From an uncultured bacterium (GTDB lineage: Bacteria; Bacteroidota; Bacteroidia; Chitinophagales; CAIODY01): a stretch of DNA of 37,550 nucleotides. The stretch is from the NCBI GenBank assembly GCA_903857255.1, contig CAIODY010000033.1:1-37550 (forward strand), read 5' to 3'. A program made the position numbers and the translations under genes. Below the pieces are notes generated by a model that was not told the origin of the DNA, did no database searches, and saw only the letters and a list, made by a program, of their open reading frames with translations. Each line of letters starts with the position of its first letter. Position 1 is the first letter of the stretch. Positions 1 to 7,461 of the stretch are shown one piece after another.

Positions 1-22
1 AGTTTTACGAAGCGATTAGTTC

Positions 23-145
23 TTATAAAGAACCTGCGCCCCACCATTCTCCAGCTTTAGTAGAAGTGGTAGTTGTACCGCCTTTTACTGTTGACATAGC
101 GTTGATGTTAATCAACTCTAACAATTGGATTGATGAATTTTTCAT
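23..145 (-). CDS. Small double-glycine leader peptide, RiPP/bacteriocin-like precursor (40 aa)
   Basis: This is a complete 40-codon reading frame, ATG at 145 to TAA at 23. The first 23 residues look like a Bacteroidota secretion leader: a Lys near the start, spaced hydrophobics (L8, L9, L11, I12, I14), then a V-K-G-G motif ending at G23. The predicted released part is 17 residues, Thr-rich at first and then A-G-E-W-W-G-A-G-S-L. It has no Cys, so a lanthionine product is unlikely. A near-consensus promoter lies 46 bases upstream. Double-glycine leaders of this type are normally cut by the C39 peptidase domain of a dedicated ABC exporter; none is in the window, but the gene points off its left edge. 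That it is a precursor peptide is inference from leader shape; the exact activity is unknown. A chance short frame remains possible, but the promoter and the GG position argue against it. Confidence 0.6.
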   Translation of the reverse strand: MKNSSIQLLELININAMSTVKGGTTTTSTKAGEWWGAGSL

Positions 146-191
146 GGGAGTTTTTTTGTTTTGGGAGTTATGAGTATTTTTTTGAACAGTG

Positions 192-223
192 CAAAGATAT
201 GTGTGGAAAAAGTGTGCCTACAA
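192..223 (-). promoter_or_regulatory. Bacteroidota-type promoter for the double-glycine peptide
   Basis: Read on the minus strand, TATCTTTG (199 to 192) matches the -7 consensus TAnnTTTG exactly, and a TTG (223 to 221) sits 21 bases upstream, within the usual spacing for the -33 element. Transcription would start near 185, leaving a leader of about 40 bases before the ATG at 145. Confidence 0.6.
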
Positions 224-259
224 GCTTTTTTAGTTTATTTTATTAACATTTTATCCACA
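202..259. other. DnaA-box-like pair in AT-rich intergenic DNA
   Basis: TTATCCACA, a perfect strong DnaA box, lies at 251-259 on the plus strand. TTTTCCACA, one mismatch from it, lies at 210-202 on the minus strand. They sit in the AT-rich spacer between the peptide gene and the kinase gene. One perfect 9-mer in a window this size can arise by chance and no replication-initiation genes are nearby, so this is a candidate DnaA binding site and not an origin call. Confidence 0.25.
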
Positions 260-311
260 TTTTCTACGAAATATCTCGTAAAAAATTAAGTAAAAACGCT
301 TAGAAAAACTG

Positions 312-2549
312 ATGAATAGTAAGGAAATAGTGCATTCTGTGAGTGAAATCATTGACGTGAAAGAGCGCATCAATTCCCTATTTGAAAAAGGTCATGCTTT
401 AATGAATAAAGAACCTTTGGTGGGGATTGAACTATCTGAATTCATCTTAAATGAAGCAAAACAATATGGCTATGCAGAAGGTGAAGCATTAGGATTTAAC
501 CTAAAAGCTTTATGCAATACAGTTTTAGGAAATCATGAAGTGGCAATAAGATGTTTTTCCAGTGCATTAACATCAGCTAACAAATCACTCAACAATAAGC
601 TGAAAGGCAATATCCTCAATAATTTGGGCTTGCTTTTCAATCAAATTGGTGACTTAGAAAAGTCATTAATTTTTTATACCGATGCTTATCAAATCTACGA
701 AAAAGGTGATGATGAAAGGGCTTTGTACACCATCATCATGAATATTGGTATCATTTACTTGCGTACAAAAAATTACAATTTAGGAATTGACTATTTAAAA
801 AAAGCTCAAGAATATTATCGTCGGGTAAAAAACAAAGTGAATGTTTGTTTGGTCGCAAACAACCTTGGTATGGGCTTTTTCACGATGGACAATTTAATAG
901 AAGCAAAAAAATATTTTACCGAAGCTGCCGAAGTATCAGAAGAAATTAACGATAAAATCAACGCTTGTCGCTCTTCGCTTTATTTAGGATTAATTTCTTT
1001 GAAAGAAAAAGATTTGAAAACTGCTGAAGAAAGTTTTCATAAAAGCATGACTATTTCGGTTGAGAACGACATGAAAGTAGCCAGAGTATTTAATTACAAA
1101 GGTTTTGCTCAATTGTATGCCGAGATGAAACAATTCGACAGAGCATTAGACCAGTTGAAATATGCGATGGATATTAGTGCTAAGCTCGAATTGCACGAAG
1201 AAGAAATTGAGATACTGCATTTGTATTCGGATATTTATAGCCAAATGGGCAATTTCGAAATGGCTTATAAAAAGTCAATCGAACATAAAGAGATGAAGGA
1301 AAAATGGTTGAATGACGAGAACGTTCGTAAAATTCAACAATTACAAATCTCCAATCAAATCCATCAAATTACTCGTGAGAAAGAATTAGCCGAGCAAGCA
1401 TCGGTTTCAAAATCGAATTTCTTGAGCAATATGAGCCATGAAATTCGTACGCCAATGAATGCTGTTTTAGGATTTTCAAATTTGCTGATTGATTCACCAA
1501 ATTTGAATGAAGAAGACCGAGCAAGTGTTTCAGCCATCAAACAATCTGCTGAAAATTTAATTCACATCTTAAATGAAATTTTAGATTTCAGCAAAATTGA
1601 AGCTGGTAAAATTGAATTTAAAAGTGAACCATTTAATGTGGAACGTGAAGCGAAAAAAGTTCAGCAAATGTTTGTGTTACAAGCCAAACAAAAGAATTTA
1701 GAAATCAATTTTAATATTGCTGACGATACGCCAAGAAACTTGCTGGGTGATTCATTCCGATTAGGACAAATACTCATCAACTTGACAGGTAATGCGATGA
1801 AGTTTACAGCAAAAGGCGGCGTTACTATTAATGTAAAAGCATTAGATACTTTAGATGGAAAAGTGAATATTCAATTTCAAGTGGTGGATACTGGAATTGG
1901 AATTGACAATGATAGATTGGAAAGAATTTTTGAAAGATTCAAACAAGCAAGTGCCGAAACTTCTAAATTTTTTGGTGGCACAGGTTTAGGTTTAGCTATC
2001 AGCAAACAGCTGGTTGAATTGCAAGATGGAACTATGGTAGTAACTGCAAACCCTGCTGGTGGTAGCATTTTCACGTTTGTTATTCCATATTTAATTGTTG
2101 ATGAAGCGCAATTAGCAGAGCAACAAAAATTGGTTGCACCAAAGCAAGAAATTTTTTACGAAACATTTCGCATGTTGGTAGCTGATGACAACCCTTTCAA
2201 TCAATTGATTGTAAAAAAATTGATGCAGAAACATTATTTCAATGCAATTGTTGAAGCGGTAGATAACGGCAAAGCTGCATTGAGCATGCTTTCCAGATTC
2301 AAGTACGATGTGTTTTTATGCGATGTAAAAATGCCAGATATGGAAGGAACTGAAGTGGCAGAAAGAATTCAAGAAGGCGGTGAGCATAAAGAAATGCCTA
2401 TCATTGCTTTTACGGCAGGCGTTACTGATGATGAAAAGAAACGTTGCAAAGATGCAGGCATGAAATTTTTCTTACCAAAACCATTTAGTAAAGAAGAGCT
2501 ATTTCAAATCCTTTTTGATGTTGGTGTAATAAAATCGCAGACTACTTAA
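312..2549 (+). CDS. TPR-domain hybrid histidine kinase with C-terminal receiver
   Basis: This is a 745-residue soluble signalling protein with no signal peptide or membrane segment. Residues about 20-330 form a run of tetratricopeptide repeats (recurrent A..Y...A-type helices such as NNLGLLFNQIGDLEKSL). A short coiled coil (about 340-365) leads into a HisKA domain with S-H-E-I-R-T-P and phospho-acceptor His376. A HATPase_c domain follows, with an N-box (NLTGNAMKF), D-T-G-I-G-I and G-G-T-G-L-G-L. The C-terminal receiver (about 632-745) has the acidic pair ADD, phospho-acceptor Asp671 in CDVKMPD, and the conserved Lys723 in LPKPF. It should sense through protein contacts made by the TPRs, autophosphorylate and pass phosphate to its own receiver; no output domain is attached. 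It is transcribed divergently from the small peptide gene, and its 3' end overlaps the convergent OstA-like gene by 8 bases. The family assignment is firm; the signal is unknown. Confidence 0.93.
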   Translation: MNSKEIVHSVSEIIDVKERINSLFEKGHALMNKEPLVGIELSEFILNEAKQYGYAEGEALGFNLKALCNTVLGNHEVAIRCFSSALTSANKSLNNKLKGNILNNLGLLFNQIGDLEKSLIFYTDAYQIYEKGDDERALYTIIMNIGIIYLRTKNYNLGIDYLKKAQEYYRRVKNKVNVCLVANNLGMGFFTMDNLIEAKKYFTEAAEVSEEINDKINACRSSLYLGLISLKEKDLKTAEESFHKSMTISVENDMKVARVFNYKGFAQLYAEMKQFDRALDQLKYAMDISAKLELHEEEIEILHLYSDIYSQMGNFEMAYKKSIEHKEMKEKWLNDENVRKIQQLQISNQIHQITREKELAEQASVSKSNFLSNMSHEIRTPMNAVLGFSNLLIDSPNLNEEDRASVSAIKQSAENLIHILNEILDFSKIEAGKIEFKSEPFNVEREAKKVQQMFVLQAKQKNLEINFNIADDTPRNLLGDSFRLGQILINLTGNAMKFTAKGGVTINVKALDTLDGKVNIQFQVVDTGIGIDNDRLERIFERFKQASAETSKFFGGTGLGLAISKQLVELQDGTMVVTANPAGGSIFTFVIPYLIVDEAQLAEQQKLVAPKQEIFYETFRMLVADDNPFNQLIVKKLMQKHYFNAIVEAVDNGKAALSMLSRFKYDVFLCDVKMPDMEGTEVAERIQEGGEHKEMPIIAFTAGVTDDEKKRCKDAGMKFFLPKPFSKEELFQILFDVGVIKSQTT

Positions 2550-4086
2550 ACATCGAAAATGTTGGTCGCAAGCCGCCACACCACTTAAAATTCTTCAAAT
2601 TCAATTGCTTGAAATTAAGATGTCGCATTGGATAAAATGTTGCGTCAGGCTGTTCGTAGAAATAAATTTTATCCATTTTCCCTTCTTTAAACTCAAAGCG
2701 CATTCGCCCAGCATTACTTTTATTTACACCTGTAAATGCTTTTTTAGAATCAGTTGAAAAGTAAACTGATTCAGCATTTCCTTCCACCAACATCTCGTGC
2801 AATTCATTTTCTTTGAAATAGCCAATGATGTTTTTACCAGCCACTTGATTAAATAATTTCGGATGCAAACGCTCAACAATCATGGCTTTTTGCATCATGG
2901 TTAAATGCTCAATTTTATTTCGTTTGGTATAAATAAAAATGGTATCGCCGCTTAATTGATTGCTACCCACCCATAAAATTGGTTGATAAAAAAGATGAAA
3001 AGCTGAATCAGAAAAATTATAAGTAGAAGAATCGCAAACTGCCTGAAACTTTCGGCTGTACATGCGTACATGATAATAAGCTAATAACAAACGATGTTTT
3101 ACCGTATCCATTTTTTTGATAGAATCTATTTGTACAAATGAAGTCAAAGTATCGGCATTGATGTATAAAGTATCTTTATCTAAAAGTGTTTGAAGAATTG
3201 GATTTTGAAATGTTTTTAAAAAATTTGTTTGTTGATTAAAATGTGCTTCGCCAGCTAAAATTCTGATTCGTTGCATCGAATCGAAAAAATTAACATCACC
3301 AAATGCTGCACCCAAGCTGGTTTTTGAGTTGAAATCAATTCTATCGGCTTTTACATCTTGTGTTTTTGAAATGATATGAGCATGATTGATAAATCTACTT
3401 TCACCAGTTGATAAAGCATAATAACCGCCTTCGCAATATACTTTTGTTGAGTCGGTAGTAATGTGCGTTGCACCAGTGAAAAAGTTGGTTCGGGTGTTTA
3501 CATTATACATAAATGAGTCAGCCATCAACGAATAATGTGGGTTGGTCAATTTTACTTTTTCTTTGAAATACGCATCGCCATTGCCTGCATGATAATAACC
3601 GATTTTACTGATGAGCAAAGTGCTATCATTCAACAATCTTCCGCCATCCAAATACCAACCAGTTTTTGTTTTTAAATCATAATCAATTCGTTCGGAAAGC
3701 AAAGTGCTTTTTGCCTTTTCTAATCGCACTTTTTGTTTGGCAATCAATTTTTTTTCATTGCCAAAATAATTCAACTCACGGCAATACAACGTGATGCTGT
3801 CGCCTTGTTTCAATTTTACATTACCATAAGCATCAACAGTGTTGCTCCAATCTTTAAAAAAAGCACTGTCGCACCACATCATCACATCACCTTGTTTTAA
3901 AATTACATTACCCGTTAATTTTTTCATATCGCCTTCGGAGCGGCGAACAAACTGCATTTCGTTCGAGTTTAAAATCTCAACAGTTTTGTCTTGCGCTTTT
4001 AAATTGGATGAAAGCAAACACAATAACAACAAACAAATTTTTATTGCATTTTTGAAAAAAGAAAGAAAATATTTTAGTGAAAACAT
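2542..4086 (-). CDS. OstA-like protein, LptA/LptD N-terminal-domain relative
   Basis: A 514-residue exported protein. I start it at the ATG at 4086, giving a classic signal peptide (K-rich start, hydrophobic stretch, then L-K-A-Q near residue 32). A slightly longer TTG start at 4095 would fall inside a promoter-like element. Residues about 35-200 contain repeated short beta-strand units (L-T-G-N-V-I-L-K-Q-G-D, A-Y-G-N-V-K-L-K-Q-G-D), the signature of OstA/LptA beta-jellyroll domains that bind lipid A-type molecules in the periplasm. The rest continues as beta-rich repeats of the form seen in Bacteroidota OstA-like proteins. It probably helps carry lipopolysaccharide or another lipid across the periplasm; this is inferred from the fold. 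No lptB or lptC lies nearby. It shares strand with the MFS gene 74 bases upstream and ends in an 8-base overlap with the convergent kinase. Confidence 0.82.
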   Translation of the reverse strand: MFSLKYFLSFFKNAIKICLLLLCLLSSNLKAQDKTVEILNSNEMQFVRRSEGDMKKLTGNVILKQGDVMMWCDSAFFKDWSNTVDAYGNVKLKQGDSITLYCRELNYFGNEKKLIAKQKVRLEKAKSTLLSERIDYDLKTKTGWYLDGGRLLNDSTLLISKIGYYHAGNGDAYFKEKVKLTNPHYSLMADSFMYNVNTRTNFFTGATHITTDSTKVYCEGGYYALSTGESRFINHAHIISKTQDVKADRIDFNSKTSLGAAFGDVNFFDSMQRIRILAGEAHFNQQTNFLKTFQNPILQTLLDKDTLYINADTLTSFVQIDSIKKMDTVKHRLLLAYYHVRMYSRKFQAVCDSSTYNFSDSAFHLFYQPILWVGSNQLSGDTIFIYTKRNKIEHLTMMQKAMIVERLHPKLFNQVAGKNIIGYFKENELHEMLVEGNAESVYFSTDSKKAFTGVNKSNAGRMRFEFKEGKMDKIYFYEQPDATFYPMRHLNFKQLNLKNFKWCGGLRPTFSMFK

Positions 4087-4092
4087 TGGCTG

Positions 4093-4100
4093 CAAAGCTA
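4093..4100 (-). promoter_or_regulatory. Possible -7 element for the OstA-like gene
   Basis: TAGCTTTG on the minus strand matches TAnnTTTG and ends only 6 bases before the ATG at 4086, so the transcript would be almost leaderless. No convincing TTG lies at the -33 distance. It may be fortuitous, and the gene could instead be read from the MFS promoter. Confidence 0.35.
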
Positions 4101-4160
4101 TTGAATTGAACTTTGTTTTTGAATAAGAAATGTGAGTTTAACGAATAGCTAACTTACATT

Positions 4161-5966
4161 TTAATGCGATTCAACTGCTGCCGAGTCGTAATCAATGCCG
4201 CGTTTTTTGAGCATATTTTTCACAACAAAAGCAAACAAAGCCAAATAAGCAAAGCAAATCACAGCTACCCAATACGATTGATGGATACCGATTCCAGGGG
4301 TATTAGCATGTGAAGTTTGAATTAAATCAGAAATTTTCCCTTGAATGGGTGGTATGATTGAACCGCCTAAAATCATCATCACTAAAAATGCTGCGCCTTG
4401 TGTAGTGTACTTCCCCAGCCCTGCTAATGATAAAGAAAAAATACTTGGCCACATGATGGAGCAAAATAATCCGCCACTTAAAAAAGCATAAACCGCTGTT
4501 TGACCAGTTGTGAATTCACCAATCAACATGGCTGCAATGCCCAGCAAACTGAATAACAACAAGGTTCTTGCAGGTTTTTCTTTACTGATAAAAAATGCAA
4601 TGATTTGAACAAAAACACAAACAACATACAAGTACAAAGGCTGCATATTTTTTTGTGCAATCGTGTTTACACCAATCACCACACCAAATGCAATAAGTGG
4701 AATAATAATGAGTAAAATATTTTTCAAACGCTTGGAAGGCTTGAAAACATTGATTGCACCAGCCCATCGCCCAATCATTAAGCTGCCCCAATACATCGAA
4801 ACAAATGGTGCAATTTGCGATGATTGATAACCACCGAATTGTTTTTGTTTCAGCAATTCACCCAAATTACTGCCTATCGCAACCTCAACTCCGACATAAA
4901 TAAAAATGGCAATCATGCCCAAAATCAAATGCGGATATTGCATTGCTCCCCAACCTGTTGGATTTTTTGAAGCCATAAATCCAGACAAAAACAATCCAAT
5001 GAAAATCACTGCCAATGCAGCCAATAAGCATTTTGTACGGAAGGTTTCTAAAGGAATTTTAATGGTAGAAATTTCCGCTTCACACTCCACTTTAGTTTTA
5101 GTTATTTGAAATAAATTTTCATTTTCAGACTCGTTTCTATTGCCAATTGTTTGGTTAATTATCTTATCGCAATTTTCAATTTTCAATTTCAAATTTTCTA
5201 TTTGCTTCGCTTCATCACTTTTATAACTATTAAAAATTGGAACATAACAAGCAACCAAAAGCAATGTTATCAAAACTAACATTCCTAAAGCCTTTGAAGC
5301 ATTTTCTTGTTTTTCAACAACGGCTTCATTTTTAATGTTTTTTGAAAAATGAAACAAAGCAGCAGCAGCCAAAAACAAAGTGCCAACTCCAGCATACAAC
5401 ATATTTACTTTGCCTAAACTCAATGATTGAATTTGTGCATCCGAAATTTCGGATGTTGTGCCAAATAATGCCAAACCCACAACAATAGGTCCAATCGCTG
5501 TTCCAAACGAATTGATACTGCCGCCTAAATTAATTCTGTTTGCACCAGTTGCAGGGTCGCCTAAAGAAATTGCAAACGGATTGGCAGCAGTTTGTTGCAA
5601 CGAAAAACCTAAAGCCACAATAAATAATCCTAACAACATGCCGCTAAATGAATTCATATTTACAGCCACAATCATTGTTCCTGCACCAATTGCGCTAAAC
5701 AACAAGCCATAAACAATACTTTTTTTATAACCCCATTTTGCCACCAAATCAGCGCCACCAAAGGCTCCGTAAGCAAACAAACCCAATGCACCAATAAAAT
5801 AAGCTAAGTAAAAAGCAAAATCAATGAGCTGACTTTGAAACTGGTCTAAACCAAAATAATGTTTGCAAAAAGGAATAAAAACACTGTTGCCAGCGGCAAT
5901 AAATCCCCAGAAAAAAAATACGGTAACAAGTGTTGCTAAACTTTTGTAGTTGGTGGGTGTACTCAT
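4161..5966 (-). CDS. Sugar MFS transporter, FucP/NagP-like, with a large central insertion
   Basis: A 601-residue polytopic inner-membrane protein of the fucose:H+ symporter group of the major facilitator superfamily. The first helix with F-F-W-G-F, the loop near residues 70-80 ([14 protein letters not shown]) and the conserved G[11 protein letters not shown] segment near 130 fit FucP/NagP-type sugar permeases. It is well above the roughly 410-440 residues usual for the group. The excess is mostly between residues about 220 and 335: an extra hydrophobic segment, a charged loop with a low-complexity K-I-E-N repeat (about 254-265), then another hydrophobic segment. It probably imports a sugar such as fucose, glucose or an amino sugar by proton symport; substrate cannot be read from sequence. 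It lies between the HEAT and OstA-like genes on the same strand with no sugar-catabolic neighbour, so context does not help name the sugar. Confidence 0.85.
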   Translation of the reverse strand: MSTPTNYKSLATLVTVFFFWGFIAAGNSVFIPFCKHYFGLDQFQSQLIDFAFYLAYFIGALGLFAYGAFGGADLVAKWGYKKSIVYGLLFSAIGAGTMIVAVNMNSFSGMLLGLFIVALGFSLQQTAANPFAISLGDPATGANRINLGGSINSFGTAIGPIVVGLALFGTTSEISDAQIQSLSLGKVNMLYAGVGTLFLAAAALFHFSKNIKNEAVVEKQENASKALGMLVLITLLLVACYVPIFNSYKSDEAKQIENLKLKIENCDKIINQTIGNRNESENENLFQITKTKVECEAEISTIKIPLETFRTKCLLAALAVIFIGLFLSGFMASKNPTGWGAMQYPHLILGMIAIFIYVGVEVAIGSNLGELLKQKQFGGYQSSQIAPFVSMYWGSLMIGRWAGAINVFKPSKRLKNILLIIIPLIAFGVVIGVNTIAQKNMQPLYLYVVCVFVQIIAFFISKEKPARTLLLFSLLGIAAMLIGEFTTGQTAVYAFLSGGLFCSIMWPSIFSLSLAGLGKYTTQGAAFLVMMILGGSIIPPIQGKISDLIQTSHANTPGIGIHQSYWVAVICFAYLALFAFVVKNMLKKRGIDYDSAAVESH

Positions 5967-6000
5967 TAATCTCTATAATTTTAGTATGATTGTAAAAAAA

Positions 6001-6008
6001 CGAAAGTA
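6001..6008 (-). promoter_or_regulatory. Weak -7-like element for the MFS gene
   Basis: TACTTTCG on the minus strand differs from TAnnTTTG at one base and lies 34 bases upstream of the ATG at 5966. No clear -33 TTG is visible. Confidence 0.3.
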
Positions 6009-6063
6009 ATAAAAAATGAGATTTTTAGTAAGCTATTCTTTTGCTAAATATTCGGAAAAGAAA

Positions 6064-6579
6064 CTACTTCGTTTTTTTCAATGCCGCTTGATAAATCTTT
6101 TTGATGCTGTTTTTTTCTTCGTGGTGGCAAATATTTTCGATGGCTCGAATTAAATCGGCGTTGTGTTTTGATTTTAGTTTTACAATTTCACCCAGCGCAA
6201 ATGCAGCACTCCAGCGCACTACAGTGCCTTCGTGTTGGGCATTGATTAATAAATTCGTAATCGCCTTATCTAATTTTTTTGAAAATAAATGAGCAATGTT
6301 GCCCACCACTTTTGCCGATTCCCATTTTATTCGTGGTGATTTTGCTGTTAAATTTTCAATCGCAAATTGCCAACATTTTTCATTGCCAAATGATGGATTT
6401 TGTTTGGTAGCAAATTCTAACGATTCGATACAAGTAGCTTTGATAGGGTCTTTGGCGGTTTGTGCAAAGGCAATTAATTCATCTATACTGATAGATTTTT
6501 CCACCAACATTTTACAAAGCATTTCAGTTTTTGCTTTTGGTTTTAAATTTTTATCGGCAAATAATTCTGCAATTTTCAT
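6064..6579 (-). CDS. HEAT-repeat protein
   Basis: A 171-residue cytoplasmic helical protein. I start it at the ATG at 6579 (M-K-I-A-E-L-F). The frame stays open to a GTG at 6618, but a strong promoter motif (6613-6606) lies between the two starts, which favours the shorter form. Paired helices with P-R-I-K-W-E-S-A-K-V-V-G-N and V-R-W-S-A-A-F-A-L-G-E-I, about 40 residues apart, are typical HEAT units, a fold used for protein-protein scaffolding. The last helix is Lys-rich. No catalytic residues are apparent, so a binding or adaptor role is the most that can be said. It is transcribed away from the DUF1003 gene, and its own promoter lies in the 113-base spacer. Confidence 0.7.
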   Translation of the reverse strand: MKIAELFADKNLKPKAKTEMLCKMLVEKSISIDELIAFAQTAKDPIKATCIESLEFATKQNPSFGNEKCWQFAIENLTAKSPRIKWESAKVVGNIAHLFSKKLDKAITNLLINAQHEGTVVRWSAAFALGEIVKLKSKHNADLIRAIENICHHEEKNSIKKIYQAALKKTK

Positions 6580-6605
6580 TTTCAAAAAAGTATTGTTTTT
6601 GTTTT

Positions 6606-6639
6606 CAAATATAGCCACGAAGTGGTTTTTGAAAACAAA
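6606..6639 (-). promoter_or_regulatory. Promoter of the HEAT-repeat gene
   Basis: On the minus strand, TTTG (6639 to 6636) is followed after 22 bases by TATATTTG (6613 to 6606), a perfect -7 element. Initiation near 6600 gives a leader of about 20 bases to the ATG at 6579 and puts the alternative GTG (6618) upstream of the transcript. Confidence 0.6.
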
Positions 6640-6692
6640 TGGTTTTTCTATTTTTATCCTTTTAATTTTACAAAACTAAAACTTACGCTTTT

Positions 6693-7388
6693 ATGACTTT
6701 TCAAAAATGTATAGTTACTGGAAAAGAATTGCCGATGAGTCAATTGCATCAAGGCGATGATTTGCGACCAGCTTTATTTGATTTAATTAAAAAAGATTTT
6801 CCAAATTTTTCATCAAAAGATTTTATCAGCATTGAGCAACTGAATGTGTATCGAAAAAAATATTTAGAAGATATTATTTCCGAAAGTCAAGGCGCAGTAA
6901 GCACTTTGGAAAAAGAAGTAATTGAAAGCATTACGAAAGAAGAATTGCTTTCTGAAAATATTGATTTAACCACTAAAGAACAACGAACTTTTGGGCAAGA
7001 ATTTGCAGATAAAGTTGCATCGTTTGGTGGCAGTTGGACATTCATTATCATCTTCTTTTTACTACTTGCCATTTGGATTTCTTTCAACACCTTTTTATTG
7101 ATGAATAAAGGGTTCGACCCATATCCTTATATTTTACTCAATCTGATTTTATCGTGTATTGCAGCTATTCAAGCTCCAATCATTATGATGAGCCAAAACC
7201 GAAAAGAGGATAAAGACCGCATGCGCAGCGAACACGATTATAAAGTAAATTTAAAAGCCGAATTAGAAATCAGAATGTTGCACGAAAAACTCGACCATTT
7301 ATTGGCGCATCAAAATCAACATTTGTTTGAAATTCAACAATTGCAAACCGAATATTTTGAAGACATTTTAAAGACCATTAAAAAATAG
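6693..7388 (+). CDS. DUF1003 family membrane protein
   Basis: A 231-residue protein matching the DUF1003 family. It has an N-terminal C-I-V-T-G-K-E-L segment, a soluble helical stretch, then the family core from about residue 98 (G-Q-E-F-A-D-K-V-A-S-F-G-G-S-W) with two transmembrane helices (about 115-135 and 148-165) joined by a short loop containing F-D-P-Y-P-Y. The hydrophilic C-terminus begins with M-M-S-Q-N-R and continues as a charged helix likely to form a coiled coil (H-E-K-L-D-H-L-L-A-H). The biochemical role of the family is not established. It stands alone: divergent from the HEAT gene and 73 bases before the efflux adaptor, which has its own candidate promoter. Confidence 0.85.
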   Translation: MTFQKCIVTGKELPMSQLHQGDDLRPALFDLIKKDFPNFSSKDFISIEQLNVYRKKYLEDIISESQGAVSTLEKEVIESITKEELLSENIDLTTKEQRTFGQEFADKVASFGGSWTFIIIFFLLLAIWISFNTFLLMNKGFDPYPYILLNLILSCIAAIQAPIIMMSQNRKEDKDRMRSEHDYKVNLKAELEIRMLHEKLDHLLAHQNQHLFEIQQLQTEYFEDILKTIKK

Positions 7389-7437
7389 AATTAACAACAC
7401 CTTAAACCTTTTATAACCAGTCATTGTTTCGTTATTT

Positions 7438-7445
7438 TAATTTTG
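7438..7445 (+). promoter_or_regulatory. -7 element of the RND efflux operon
   Basis: TAATTTTG matches TAnnTTTG and lies 17 bases before the adaptor ATG at 7462, predicting a short leader. The nearest TTG upstream (7424-7426) is only 11 bases away, so the -33 partner is uncertain. Confidence 0.4.
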
Positions 7446-7461
7446 TAAAAATATTTTTTTG

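Noticed and set aside
146-311. Replication origin
   Set aside because: Only one perfect and one near DnaA box, no cluster, and no dnaA, dnaN or similar genes nearby.
3839-4126. 95-residue plus-strand frame over the OstA-like gene start
   Set aside because: Antisense to the signal peptide region of a clear gene; no family features.
6296-6679. 127-residue plus-strand frame over the HEAT gene
   Set aside because: Antisense to a convincing HEAT-repeat gene, with Phe/Ser-rich shadow composition and no promoter.
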